64,000 nt of DNA. Origin: a virus. Each line of letters starts with the position of its first letter. Position 1 is the stretch's first letter. Below, one piece after another: positions 48,394 to 59,300 of this stretch. The notes under the pieces were generated by a model. That model saw only the letters and a program-made list of their open reading frames with translations, was not told the DNA's origin and searched no databases. Both the position numbers and the translations under genes were made by a program. Location: positions 1 through 64,000 of IMG/VR virus record IMGVR_UViG_3300005736_000002. The stretch is one strand, 5' to 3'.

Positions 48394-51300
48394 ATGTACG
48401 ATCAAAATAATCCCTCGCCAAAAGAAAATGCTTTAAAAAAGGCGATTGACCGAAATACTCAGCATATTAACCAAGTCACAAATCCTACAGGTTTTTTTGA
48501 CTCTGAATTAAAACGTATCCAGGGATCTAATCGCATCGCTGAGGAAAGTTACCAGCGAAATTCTCAAGCCTGGGTCAACGATACTGAACTGGGTACGATC
48601 CCCGGTAACCTCAAACAGGTCGCCGCAGTTGCTGTTCAGGGTGGTTTGAGAATTGGTAATAAACTGTATGCAGGGGTCGATGACCTACAGGCTGATATTA
48701 ACCTGGCTCATACCAGTGAAGAAGCTCGTGGAATTTATCAACGTATAAAAGGGCGTGAACAGCTTACCAGTGCTATAGGTGAGTTACGCTACATGGAGCG
48801 TAACGGGCACATCACACGAGATCAGGCGAATCAGCGACTGCTGCAGCTCCAGTCTGAGCTGGCTACCCTCAAAGAAGTTAGTCCAGAGGAGGAGGCACTT
48901 TTAGATCAAGTAGCCACTCCAGAGAATATCTATGACCAAAGCACCCAACGTGATCACCTAGACCGCTTTTATAAGAATTTAGATGAAGCGTCGTATTCCC
49001 GTCAGGTATTTGAAGAGAGTACTACAGGAAATATTGCTAACCCCATCCGTAAGAGCAAACCGATCACTGAGTTGAGCGAGTTAAATGAGCAGAATGCCCC
49101 TGAGTGGGCTGCTGCAATTGACGAGCTGTTTGATGGAGATACGGGGCAGGGTATTTTGGATCTAGCCAAGGCTGCCGGCAAATCAGGTAAGAACATTGCA
49201 CAGGCCGCTATCAATAATCCACTCGGCACACTGGATCTGCTCCTTGAAGACCTTGGCCCGACTGCGGCGGCTACTCTCCTGGGCGGCAAAAAGATCGGTA
49301 CCCTTGTTAACTTACTAGGATCTAGTGGCGATGCTCTGAGAGCCCACAACGAAGGTCTGAGGAAGTTTATCGAAGAAAATAACCGATTACCCACAGAGAC
49401 TGAACACCTCTCTATGGTGGCCTCTGCAGTGGCCTATGCGGGTGCAGACTTTGTGGCGGATAAGATTGCCGTTGATAAGTTGATTCCAAAGAAAACTTTA
49501 GATGCGGCTAAAGCTGCTGTTGATAAAGCAGGTAGCACCAACAAACTCACTCAAGCAGCGAAACGTGTCGGAGGTGCGGGTAAAGATGTTGCGGCTGCGA
49601 CAGCGGCTGAATTTGTGGCGGGCGGTGCTCAGGGTTTACTTGAGGAGACGACCCTCAAAGGCAACTACGACCCGTCAAAAATTGATTCAAAAGCTGTACT
49701 GGATAATGCCACAACAGAAGCTTTGGCAGGTTTTGGTGCAGGTGTCACTGGTACTCCTCTTAGATTATCTGGTAAGATCCCCGCCCGAAAAAATGGTGAA
49801 AATGTACCAAATAACAAAGAAAACGTTGTAGGGGGTGAAAGTGATTCAACAACGGAGCCTGATGATACTAATACCAATGAAGTTAGTGCAGATGCTACTA
49901 ACTCCGGATCCCAAACTACAAACGATGATTTACGTGACAAAAACAAAGCTCAACAAGTACAAGAGCGAAAACAGCAAGAGATTGCTGAACAATTCAAAGA
50001 GTTAGACCGGTATGATGATCAACTAGATCAACTCGAGTCGCAGGGTAAAACCGACACACGTCGTTTCAAAAAACTCTCTGAAAAGCGTGATGTAATTGAG
50101 TCACAGATCCTGAGAAATCAGGAGACTGTCAGAGCAGCTTTAGCACGTATCCATTCACCGAAGGATACAAAAGAACTCGTGCAAAGCATAAACGATGCAC
50201 AGGAAGTTAGTTCTGAAGTCGAAGAAAAAACGAACCAGGTAGTTCAGCAAGCTCGTACTGCTCCTGACTCGTTATCAGTGGAAGATGCCCAGTCTCTCGC
50301 CAAAAGTAAGGTGATGACTGATACACAAAAAGAGGAACTGCAGTCGTTCGCTATCGCAAAACAAGCGGTAGAGGCGGCAACTTCAACTGACCCTGAAGAT
50401 AAGTTAACAACCGAGAAGGTTCAAAAAGAAGTTCTATTTGGAGGTAAACGCACTCAGCGTAGAGGTCTTAAACAATTCCGTGAGGAATTTATCCATGCTG
50501 TACGAGTAGGTGATGCAGATCAAGCCGTATTGGTTCGATCTTCTCTGGCTCGTTTCGTTACGACGCACGGTGATAAGGCCAGTGAACTTTCAGACGCTTT
50601 ACAACCTTACTTGGCAAGCCCAAATCGTGAAGGCTATACCTCCACCCGGTTCAAGCTGAGTCGTCCTCGTCCGGACGGTTCCACTGATTTCCGTATTGAT
50701 CGTGGTTCAAAAGCCACGGTAGATGCGATTCAGCTAGAGGCTCGTGCACTTGAAGCGGGTCTTGCGGAAATTGACGCGATCGCAAAAGCAGAAGGCATTC
50801 AACTACTGGGTGATCCAATCCCAGTACGCCCGCCTGTGCGCTCAGTTGCGGTAAACCCCTCTGCAGCTAAACCTCAGCCTACCCAGGAAGTAACGCCTGA
50901 CGTAGAGCCTGAGATCGACCTACAGCAGGAACTTGCTAATCTGGATGCTGCTCAGGAGTTTTTAGCGGCGGAACCTCCCGTCTCTGAGAGAAGTTCTGAA
51001 ACGAGTGAAGTGACGAGGGAAGTTCCGCAGGAACTTCAGGAGGAGCCTGAACGAGTTGAGGAAGTTATCGAAGCTGCCGGAGAGGTGGAGCAAGCGTCAG
51101 AACCGACAGAGCGCCAAAACATCCGTGAGAATATCCGAAAGTTAGAGGATCGAGTCCAGCAGCGTAAACGACTAATACGCAGTAAAGCTTCGTTGACCCA
51201 GGCGGCTAAAGACTACGATACGACTGTTGAGAGGGTACGTGATGCGATGAACGCTTCTCTCCTTGATGATCAGTCCCGGTTAGAGGCCTACAGGAATCAA

Positions 51301-54300
51301 CTGGATACGCTGGATGGTAAGCGTGAGGGTTACTCACTGTCTGAACAACTTACGACGGAAACTGCTGCGGATGTAGCATTGGAAAAGCGTGTTCAGGATA
51401 GTCGTACAGCGCCTGAAGCAAAGGCTAAAAAAATCCACCGGACAGTAAACCTTGTGAAGAAGTACTTTACTGCAGGGCGTAAATCAATTTTGAACCAGGT
51501 TCAAAACGTAGAGGAAGCCTTGAAAGCAGATCCTGAGATCGTACTTGGGTATGTGGATCAGGATGTTCTGTCTGAAAAAGAGAAGGGAATTATTGGTAAC
51601 TTTGTACAATTCTCAGAGTACATGGCTCCCGTTCTGGCTCGACTACACAAGAAAGAAATTAAATATCGTTTCAACGACTACATCAATTATTTGATAGACG
51701 ATGAAACAGGTGATCTTGATCCTAACGTAATTACCGCGATCAACGCATCAATTTACAGTTGGGTAATCAAGGATGCTAAGGGTACTTATCTCAATACTCC
51801 GGAGGCTATTAACAGCTTACTAGGTAGGGATAGCAAAACCAAAGTCAATCGAGATGAATGGAACCTTCTTGGTGATGCCGGTATGTCTGAGAACCAGTTA
51901 GTCAGGACTCTGGGCCGAGATGCTGTTGGTATGCTAGGTCTTCGATTACCCCCGGATGTGCCTACAAATCTAAAGGAGCGTTTAGAACTCAGTCTAGGTA
52001 ATCATGCCCTCGCTATGTTAGTGGCCCAGGATATAGTGACTCTAAAGCAAGTACCTGTAAGAGAGCTTTCTGCACTTTCTGGTAAGGACGTAGCAGATGA
52101 GGTAGATGATATTGAGGCTAAGCTAAATGAGTCTCCAGACTGGGAAGGGGCTGAAGAAGCGGCAATGGAAGAAAAGAAGGTTGTGTACGCAAACTTCTAC
52201 CGTGCTTCTTTTAAAACAGGGCCGGACGGGGAACCGATCCTAGCTCAAGGTCTTGAATCGATCGTGAGTAGGAACCGAGATTCCGGTAGTTTTTTCCACC
52301 GTCTCGTAGCCAATAACTTTGCGTCTCAGCGTCCTTCTCTGCGTCCGGTAGAAGAGGTAGGGGAGTTGATGCAAGGAACTGATCAAAAGGTACCTGCAGA
52401 GGTTCGGGAGATCTTGAAGGAGCACCAGTCACGAGCTCACAGTATCTCTCCAGACACGGATAAAGTATTTAGCTTTTTGACCTACGATCAGATGCAAGAA
52501 GCGGTCGGTGTCGATCCAAACTATGAAGAGACTCGTCATGTCGAGAACTATGAAGAAGTAATCGGTAAGAACGCGACACTGAAACGTGAAATTGACAACT
52601 ACAAAAGTTGGAAAGATGAATTAATTGCACGGACAGGTGACCCTGTTCACCCATTCTTCATGGCGCATAGTGCATGGAAGAACCTCCGTATCGGTATGAA
52701 TGGTTCAGTCATCAACCCCCAGGCCAGTAAAGTACAGCGCGGCCTGATCCGGATGAATGACTGGATTCAGCAAATCGACAAGTCTAATCCAAGACATGTC
52801 GAACAGTTTCGCCTGGGTGTTGCTGAAGCCCTGGATTTAAAAGTTGATAAACAGGAGATCCACACATCCATTGAGAAGCTTGAGGCAGCGTTAGCCGATC
52901 CTAAGACAGGGTTGAGAGCTGCGGTCGATGCCATCAAAGCCATCTTGGGTGATCAACTTGGTGAGCTTTCTGAGGAACAGATTGCGAACTACCAGCAGGC
53001 AATCACCCAGGCCTCTAAAAACTACGAAGGGACGCACACCCTTCATGGCCTTACGAACCTGGCGAAATTTGAACTGGCCCCGGAAGACGGTACCTTTGAA
53101 AGTGATCTGGCTCGAGAGATCGACGGAGTAACCAATGGCCCGATCATCGGTACCGTACAGTTCGCTGCTCAACGTACCTTTGGTCGTCTACGTTCTATGT
53201 TAGAACGTGGAGGTATTTTCTTTGGAAAAGAGCGGAGTTTGGGTAAGTGGTTCGGGGGGCAAAACGTAGACAGTTACGTTGCCTTGTCTCAGGATTGGAA
53301 AGAAGCCGTAAATCGTCTGAAGCAAAATACACACAACCCAAGAGATATTGCCCGTATTGATTTAATCAGTAGTTACTTTGAGCCGGATCGTGGTAACAGC
53401 AAAGATCCTCTCATGACTACGGTGTACGGTTCAGGTAAACGCGCACAGAAAGCTAAGTTGACTCAAATGTTCATGGCATCTGTCTATACGAAAATAGAAG
53501 ATGTCGTAAATAGCGATAAGAGCGTGTCAGATAAGCAAGATGAATTGAACCAAATTGAAAATGACATCAATACGATTGCCGGTGCTCAGGTGTTCAATTT
53601 CTCTGGTACCGTGGAGAGTACGTTAAAGGCAGTGGCTGACCCGAAGGCGTTGAAGCAGTTGGATGCTTTCGTGGGACGTACTTATGGTGATGCTGTCATG
53701 GATGCGATCAAGGCTAAGTATGAGGGATTCCAGCATAATCGTACTGTCTTCAACAACGCGATGGAGTCAATCACTGCGATATACAAAGTTATGTATACAC
53801 GCGCGGTGGAGAAACGCACTCAAGAGATGATTGCATCTGGCGATTTAGTAGAGGGTTTTGAGACACTCCCTAAAACCGAAATCAAAAAGATAAAAGAGTT
53901 GTTACATAAGGTAATGCCCATCATAAGTACCACATTTGATGCGGACGATCCTTCTACCGGTATCTTTGTTTCTAATGAAGAACGGATGACGGCTTATGAA
54001 GCCCACAGTACGGTCCGTTCCACGTTCGCTAGAGGTGCGAGGCTGGTTTACAAAGATGCTAAAGGTAAGGCCATACATTCTGCTGGTTCCTTGGAATCTC
54101 ATGGTACACGCTCAGTCATTAGTAGTCCCGGAGTAGCGCCTGCCATAGTCGGTATCCATTCCATCGATGCGTCCATTGCCTTAATGACGATGAGAACTAA
54201 GAAAGTTCTGAACGTTCATGACGGTTTCGGTGCAGGTATTCTGTCTACTCTAGGGGTCGGTAAAGCTCTGAATCAGAACTTCACAAAGATGATGACGGAC

Positions 54301-57300
54301 TACAGTCTTCCAGCAGAAGCTAAGAAGACAATGGAACGGGTCATGAGTGAACTGGATGCGCTACCCGAAGAAGAGAAGAACAGTATCTTGTCTGAGGCTG
54401 AAGATCAGATAGTTGATTGGATGCCAGAGTACTTACGGGATGATTACAAAGATTTGCCCACTGGTTCGATTATCATTCCTCGTGCGAATGCTATCTATAA
54501 AAGTGGGCAGGATATACCGAACTACATCCGTAAGGTGTTTTCTAAAGTAACTCATGTTCTCCAGTACAACGTGGAAGAAGGCGGATATACCACAGGGAAC
54601 CAGGGGGTTGATACACCGCAGGAAGAGATCCAGCCGGCTCAATCTCAGAGTCGTCCGAATCCGATCGAAAACTTCATCCGGAACAGTGATGACCTGACTC
54701 CCCGTAAATTGTTGGATTACCTTGAGACGAACATGAACGCAGAGGGTACTTACCCGAAAGCGATGAAGGCTCTGATCAAGCGTCTGAAGACAGCGGTACC
54801 GAAGGATGTGCAGCTTAAACTGTACGATAACAACTCGACGGATGTTGTGATTGATCCAACCCTACCACCAGAAGAACAAGTGAACCTACTCGAGACAGGA
54901 GTCCGCGGACTCTTTGATCCGAACAGCAACACAATCTATCTGCGGAGTACGGATTTTAAAAATCACGGAATGGGTATCGAAACGGTTACCCACGAGATGT
55001 TCCATGCAGTTGTGTCTAAAACCCTGCAGTCTAAGAACAAGCCTACTCACGTTAAACAAGCGGTACGTGATCTGAATAACCTGATGGACAAAACGCAGCA
55101 GTACATTGCAGCGAACCCAGGTGAGTTTAGTAATCCGGCTCCGTTTGAAACGATCGATGAGTTCGTAACCTGGGGTATGACAAATAAAGACTTCCAGGAA
55201 CTCCTGAAGAAAGTTCAGGTAGAGCGTCGTACAGGTCAACGTGTACTCAACGGCTTTAAAACTCTGGTGAATAACCTACAGAAAATTCTGTTTGGAAAAT
55301 CGGCACTGGGTTCCTCGGCAACGATGAACACAGCGTTGTATCAGTTGGTTGAGAATGCTGGAGTGATCCTTTCTGAAGGTGCTCCTACAGACACCGACCA
55401 GGTGTACTCTGTATCTCCGCAGAGAGCTGATGATGTTGACCGTATGACTTCAGCGCAGATTCTGTCTGCACTGGGTCAGATTGATGAGCGTAACCCTCGC
55501 TCAGAGCTTCACAAAGACCATTTAACAGATCTTCAACAACGTGTAGTGGATTCGGTGGCAGGGCCATTTAACACCCGCCTGGACGAAGCACAGAAGGCTG
55601 TCGGTGACGACACGGATCAATTCATCCGAAACATCGCAGAAGAGACAACCCCATTCACATCCGAGCTGGTGATGGCGTTTGAGATGTCTCACCAGGAAGC
55701 GTATGTGGCTGAACAGATTGAGGCCGTATTCGGTAACAGTCTGGATGATCAGAGTGATGTTACAAATGAACTGGATCGATTGTGGCAAGTGGCCCGTAAG
55801 AACCTAAGACCTGCAGATTTTTATGGCATGGCTCAGGACTCGGAACAGGCTCAGTGGCAGTACGATCTTTTATTCAACACCGAGATCGAAGACACCAACA
55901 GCTACTATTCCGAAGAAGCCGGTAAAGTCGTACAACGTAAGACTTCCGCTTACCTACAGCGATTTGCAGCCCTGGCTCTGACAAACGAAGCGTTCCGTAA
56001 CAAACTGAATGCTCTGGATGCCAATGTGCCGGTGGAAACCTTCGGCGGTAAAACTTTTGGACAGCAGTTGAATCTGTTACTGGATCGTATCCTGCAGTTG
56101 TTGTCTCGATGGACACATCCGGCAGAACGTTTGAAAGGAGACTCTGTAACAGCGCGTACCGATAATCTGTTGAATCACCTGGCTCAGATTGAGTTAAGAC
56201 AGAAACAGCGTGTACTGAGGGCTCAGGAGCTGAGAGAGCATCCTGTGAACCAGAAGCTGAATGAAACGCTGAATGGGTTCAAGAGTAAGCTGGATAAGCT
56301 GGGCCGATCTGAACGACTACAGAACTCACGTATTCAGACTGTGGGTGCTGTCGGTACTGTGATCTCGACGATTGCCGGGGGTCGTGTTGAAGTCATGGCA
56401 GATACCTTGAAAAAAGTACGTGACCGAATGTACGGCGATCGTCTGGGGCATCTGGGTGAACTGACAAATGAAGTACGTGGTGCGACTCCGGTTACTCGTA
56501 AGTTCTTTAACTTACTGCGCTTTGCTAAGCGTGACATCGACCAGCAACGTGCACAGGTTACAGATTGGGTGAAGGATCTGGTGAAAGGTAACTTTATCCA
56601 GGAGCTGACTAAAGAAGAGTCCGAGTCCCTAACCAAAACGGTACTGCGTACTGATATGGCTGCACTGCTGGGTAAATACACGGTGAACGATCTGATTAAC
56701 TTTATGCAGGACGGTTCTAAACATCTGGATACTGAGATCCGGGATCTGCGTAGACAACTGAGCCAGTACCAACACCAACACTGGTACCGTAATCAGTCCC
56801 GTGCACTGGGTTACCACATGGTAAAAGGTCGCTCGACTTCAGCGATGTTGATGCTGAACGCACACAACATTGCTCACATGGGAGGCACTAATGCTTCAGT
56901 GAATACAAAAGAAGCCGATGCAGCGATGGGGCTTATTGATCGACTGGCTTCCCTGGAAGCGATTAAGTATACCGACCAGAAAGCGAAGAACACGGCAATT
57001 GAGGTGTTCCGTCGAGAGATCTCTACGAATGACACAGAGAACGGTGTAACAAATCTGATGCAGCAGGCGAAGCTTCTCAAAGAGCAGGCGCTCAGTGATG
57101 TCTTTGCAGGTGATCTGGTTCAATTCCAGAAGGGTTATACCTTTGATATGACCGATCCACACCAGTCCGTTGTGATGATGACGGAAGCTCAGGCGAATGC
57201 TGAGAAGCTAATGGAGAAAGGGTATACCCGGTATCCGAACGGAGTGGGTAAAGACCCGGGTGATCCAGACCAGGATACCGTTTACATCTACCATCGTCGT

Positions 57301-58956
57301 GATGGCGGCAACAATGCGTACCTGACCGGGGTGATCTCCTATACCTCAAAAGCAATGAAGGGTACGTCCTTGTCCAGCTCTCTGCAGCAGGCCGGTGTTG
57401 AGGGTGCGTACATGACTCGGCAGAAGGATATGCGTCAAGTACTTCAGGCGAAACAACCGATGATTCAGAATCTGATGAATCGCAGTGACTTTGATCCGGA
57501 GCAGGTTAAAACCAACCACTTAGTACCGGTTCTTAATGCCCGAGGTGATGTACATAACCTGCGTTACATGATGTCCGATCAAGTGAAGGACTCTGTACTT
57601 AAACGCCACAACGATGTCGCTGAGATTATGGGTGCTCAAGCCGGTAACATTATCGATAAGGGGGCCACTAAGGACAGTAACGAGCGCACGATCGATGCCC
57701 TAAAAGAGATGTATGATCAGGACTTTTTGGATAACTCTGAAGCTTACATAAAAATAGGCCCAGACGCTAAAGATGAACGCCTGAAAGAAGTTTGGGACAT
57801 GCTGCCGGCAGAAGCAAAACAACGGATTGAAGAGGTCTGGGGTAACCAGCCTGGGCAGTCGGGTCTGTGGGTGCGTAACGATATTCTGGACCTCGTGTTC
57901 GGTTACCGAAAAATGTCTCTGGCGAATGTATGGAACAAGGAATATAACGAGCGCAACATGGCAGAGAAAGCGTTCACATTTGCGGCTGAGTTGATGTTCA
58001 AAAAATCTAAATTTGGTGCAGCAACGGGTATTAAAGCAGGGGAGGATGCGGTTCAGGAATTGATTAAGGAAGTGAAGGATATACTGGTTATCAAGAACTT
58101 CTTTACCCTGGCGGGTAATATCATGAGTAACCTGGCCTTACTGTCTTGGAGTGGTGTTCCGATGAAAGAGATCGTGAAAAGCCATAAAGAGGCTTACGAA
58201 GGGGCTCTACGTTATCAGAAAGATCAGAAGGAGCTTTTCCAGACGCGACAAAAACTGAATCAAGGTTCAGTGAATACGCAGGTGGAGAAGGAGTTGAAAT
58301 CAACGATCGCACGTTTGGAACATCGTTTATCGAATAATCCAGTGGCTGAGTTGATTGAAGCGGGGGTTTTCCAGACGATTATTGAAGATGTAGATCAACA
58401 TGATGATCAGTTCAGCTTCAAGTCTCGATTGGGTGAGTTCTCAGAGTCGTACACCAATAAGGTGCCTGAATCTATTCGTAACTCATTTAAGTTCATGGTG
58501 CTCTCTCACGATACAGGTGCTTATAAGTTCCTGAACCAGACAACACAAATGTCTGACTTCGTGGCGAGATATACCAAGTACAAGTATCTGACTCAGCACC
58601 CGACTAAAGCGGTGTCTAAGGCAGAAGCGATTGAGACAATCATGGATGACTTCGTACATTACGACGTACCGACTTCCCGTACCATCCAGTATCTGAATGA
58701 CATGGGTATCATGATGTTCTCGAAATACTATCTGAGAATGCAGCGCCCACTGTTAAGACTGTTCCGGGAAAACCCGGCTCGAGGTCTGTGGCTGCTGGCG
58801 ATGCAGGGAATGGTGGACTTCAGTGCTCCGACCGATTCGGTGATCTGGACAAGAAGTTTCCTAGATTGGTTCTCAAATCCAGTGTCTACCGTGTTCGGTG
58901 CACCGGATGAGATCATACCGATTAACGCGACACTTCACGCAACCGGTATCAAGTAA
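48394..58956 (+). CDS. Giant virion-encapsidated RNA polymerase (N4 gp50-like) with embedded zincin signature
   Basis: 3520 residues against about 3500 in N4. The polymerase core lies around 1430-1950. Visible are an NLRIGMNGS segment near 1430 (T/DxxGR region), motif A EIDGVTNGP (D1577), motif B with K1670 and Y1678 (KDPLMTTVYGSG) and motif C VGIHSID (D1925). The N-terminal 1000 residues include helical and acidic linkers. After the core, VTHEMFHAVV at 2198-2207 is an HExxH zinc site (H2200, E2201, H2204) with a following E2256 in TIDEFVTW, the layout of gluzincins. The enzyme is carried in the virion, injected and used for early transcription. The start region is AT-rich. Confidence 0.95.
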   Translation: MYDQNNPSPKENALKKAIDRNTQHINQVTNPTGFFDSELKRIQGSNRIAEESYQRNSQAWVNDTELGTIPGNLKQVAAVAVQGGLRIGNKLYAGVDDLQADINLAHTSEEARGIYQRIKGREQLTSAIGELRYMERNGHITRDQANQRLLQLQSELATLKEVSPEEEALLDQVATPENIYDQSTQRDHLDRFYKNLDEASYSRQVFEESTTGNIANPIRKSKPITELSELNEQNAPEWAAAIDELFDGDTGQGILDLAKAAGKSGKNIAQAAINNPLGTLDLLLEDLGPTAAATLLGGKKIGTLVNLLGSSGDALRAHNEGLRKFIEENNRLPTETEHLSMVASAVAYAGADFVADKIAVDKLIPKKTLDAAKAAVDKAGSTNKLTQAAKRVGGAGKDVAAATAAEFVAGGAQGLLEETTLKGNYDPSKIDSKAVLDNATTEALAGFGAGVTGTPLRLSGKIPARKNGENVPNNKENVVGGESDSTTEPDDTNTNEVSADATNSGSQTTNDDLRDKNKAQQVQERKQQEIAEQFKELDRYDDQLDQLESQGKTDTRRFKKLSEKRDVIESQILRNQETVRAALARIHSPKDTKELVQSINDAQEVSSEVEEKTNQVVQQARTAPDSLSVEDAQSLAKSKVMTDTQKEELQSFAIAKQAVEAATSTDPEDKLTTEKVQKEVLFGGKRTQRRGLKQFREEFIHAVRVGDADQAVLVRSSLARFVTTHGDKASELSDALQPYLASPNREGYTSTRFKLSRPRPDGSTDFRIDRGSKATVDAIQLEARALEAGLAEIDAIAKAEGIQLLGDPIPVRPPVRSVAVNPSAAKPQPTQEVTPDVEPEIDLQQELANLDAAQEFLAAEPPVSERSSETSEVTREVPQELQEEPERVEEVIEAAGEVEQASEPTERQNIRENIRKLEDRVQQRKRLIRSKASLTQAAKDYDTTVERVRDAMNASLLDDQSRLEAYRNQLDTLDGKREGYSLSEQLTTETAADVALEKRVQDSRTAPEAKAKKIHRTVNLVKKYFTAGRKSILNQVQNVEEALKADPEIVLGYVDQDVLSEKEKGIIGNFVQFSEYMAPVLARLHKKEIKYRFNDYINYLIDDETGDLDPNVITAINASIYSWVIKDAKGTYLNTPEAINSLLGRDSKTKVNRDEWNLLGDAGMSENQLVRTLGRDAVGMLGLRLPPDVPTNLKERLELSLGNHALAMLVAQDIVTLKQVPVRELSALSGKDVADEVDDIEAKLNESPDWEGAEEAAMEEKKVVYANFYRASFKTGPDGEPILAQGLESIVSRNRDSGSFFHRLVANNFASQRPSLRPVEEVGELMQGTDQKVPAEVREILKEHQSRAHSISPDTDKVFSFLTYDQMQEAVGVDPNYEETRHVENYEEVIGKNATLKREIDNYKSWKDELIARTGDPVHPFFMAHSAWKNLRIGMNGSVINPQASKVQRGLIRMNDWIQQIDKSNPRHVEQFRLGVAEALDLKVDKQEIHTSIEKLEAALADPKTGLRAAVDAIKAILGDQLGELSEEQIANYQQAITQASKNYEGTHTLHGLTNLAKFELAPEDGTFESDLAREIDGVTNGPIIGTVQFAAQRTFGRLRSMLERGGIFFGKERSLGKWFGGQNVDSYVALSQDWKEAVNRLKQNTHNPRDIARIDLISSYFEPDRGNSKDPLMTTVYGSGKRAQKAKLTQMFMASVYTKIEDVVNSDKSVSDKQDELNQIENDINTIAGAQVFNFSGTVESTLKAVADPKALKQLDAFVGRTYGDAVMDAIKAKYEGFQHNRTVFNNAMESITAIYKVMYTRAVEKRTQEMIASGDLVEGFETLPKTEIKKIKELLHKVMPIISTTFDADDPSTGIFVSNEERMTAYEAHSTVRSTFARGARLVYKDAKGKAIHSAGSLESHGTRSVISSPGVAPAIVGIHSIDASIALMTMRTKKVLNVHDGFGAGILSTLGVGKALNQNFTKMMTDYSLPAEAKKTMERVMSELDALPEEEKNSILSEAEDQIVDWMPEYLRDDYKDLPTGSIIIPRANAIYKSGQDIPNYIRKVFSKVTHVLQYNVEEGGYTTGNQGVDTPQEEIQPAQSQSRPNPIENFIRNSDDLTPRKLLDYLETNMNAEGTYPKAMKALIKRLKTAVPKDVQLKLYDNNSTDVVIDPTLPPEEQVNLLETGVRGLFDPNSNTIYLRSTDFKNHGMGIETVTHEMFHAVVSKTLQSKNKPTHVKQAVRDLNNLMDKTQQYIAANPGEFSNPAPFETIDEFVTWGMTNKDFQELLKKVQVERRTGQRVLNGFKTLVNNLQKILFGKSALGSSATMNTALYQLVENAGVILSEGAPTDTDQVYSVSPQRADDVDRMTSAQILSALGQIDERNPRSELHKDHLTDLQQRVVDSVAGPFNTRLDEAQKAVGDDTDQFIRNIAEETTPFTSELVMAFEMSHQEAYVAEQIEAVFGNSLDDQSDVTNELDRLWQVARKNLRPADFYGMAQDSEQAQWQYDLLFNTEIEDTNSYYSEEAGKVVQRKTSAYLQRFAALALTNEAFRNKLNALDANVPVETFGGKTFGQQLNLLLDRILQLLSRWTHPAERLKGDSVTARTDNLLNHLAQIELRQKQRVLRAQELREHPVNQKLNETLNGFKSKLDKLGRSERLQNSRIQTVGAVGTVISTIAGGRVEVMADTLKKVRDRMYGDRLGHLGELTNEVRGATPVTRKFFNLLRFAKRDIDQQRAQVTDWVKDLVKGNFIQELTKEESESLTKTVLRTDMAALLGKYTVNDLINFMQDGSKHLDTEIRDLRRQLSQYQHQHWYRNQSRALGYHMVKGRSTSAMLMLNAHNIAHMGGTNASVNTKEADAAMGLIDRLASLEAIKYTDQKAKNTAIEVFRREISTNDTENGVTNLMQQAKLLKEQALSDVFAGDLVQFQKGYTFDMTDPHQSVVMMTEAQANAEKLMEKGYTRYPNGVGKDPGDPDQDTVYIYHRRDGGNNAYLTGVISYTSKAMKGTSLSSSLQQAGVEGAYMTRQKDMRQVLQAKQPMIQNLMNRSDFDPEQVKTNHLVPVLNARGDVHNLRYMMSDQVKDSVLKRHNDVAEIMGAQAGNIIDKGATKDSNERTIDALKEMYDQDFLDNSEAYIKIGPDAKDERLKEVWDMLPAEAKQRIEEVWGNQPGQSGLWVRNDILDLVFGYRKMSLANVWNKEYNERNMAEKAFTFAAELMFKKSKFGAATGIKAGEDAVQELIKEVKDILVIKNFFTLAGNIMSNLALLSWSGVPMKEIVKSHKEAYEGALRYQKDQKELFQTRQKLNQGSVNTQVEKELKSTIARLEHRLSNNPVAELIEAGVFQTIIEDVDQHDDQFSFKSRLGEFSESYTNKVPESIRNSFKFMVLSHDTGAYKFLNQTTQMSDFVARYTKYKYLTQHPTKAVSKAEAIETIMDDFVHYDVPTSRTIQYLNDMGIMMFSKYYLRMQRPLLRLFRENPARGLWLLAMQGMVDFSAPTDSVIWTRSFLDWFSNPVSTVFGAPDEIIPINATLHATGIK

Positions 58957-58960
58957 AACA

Positions 58961-58986
58961 AAAACCCCTCTTCGGAGGGGTTCTTT
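58961..58986. terminator. Bidirectional terminator between convergent operons
   Basis: AACCCCTC-TTCG-GAGGGGTT with T runs on both strands. It separates the late block (+) from the leftward genes at the right end. Confidence 0.9.
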
Positions 58987-59298
58987 TTACCATTCTTCAG
59001 GGAATTCCAAGGTATCTTTATCTACTTCTACAGCAGACTTATAAATACCTAGAGGCGCTTTAACTATCCCTTTCCCTTGTTTGAACTTACTCGGCTCAAT
59101 GTAAGGTAGACCATCATCATAACCTAAGTTATCTTCATCTTGAGACACCATAATAGATACGGTGTAGGGTCGTTCATCACAATTTACATTACCAATCGGG
59201 CGGCAAGAAGAAGTAAAGGTAACTCCTTCAATAGTTTTTCTTACCATTTCGTTGATAACTTCTTGAATGTCTACTTCTTGTAAAACAAAGTTGCTCAT
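58987..59298 (-). CDS. Hypothetical protein after thymidylate-synthase-like gene
   Basis: 103 residues, mixed, with FTSSCRPIGNVNCDERPYTV in the middle. No family recognised. It lies 2 bases after the thymidylate-synthase-like stop, so it is co-transcribed. It could be a small nucleotide-metabolism helper, but nothing shows this. Confidence 0.6.
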   Translation of the reverse strand: MSNFVLQEVDIQEVINEMVRKTIEGVTFTSSCRPIGNVNCDERPYTVSIMVSQDEDNLGYDDGLPYIEPSKFKQGKGIVKAPLGIYKSAVEVDKDTLEFPEEW

Positions 59299-59300
59299 AA

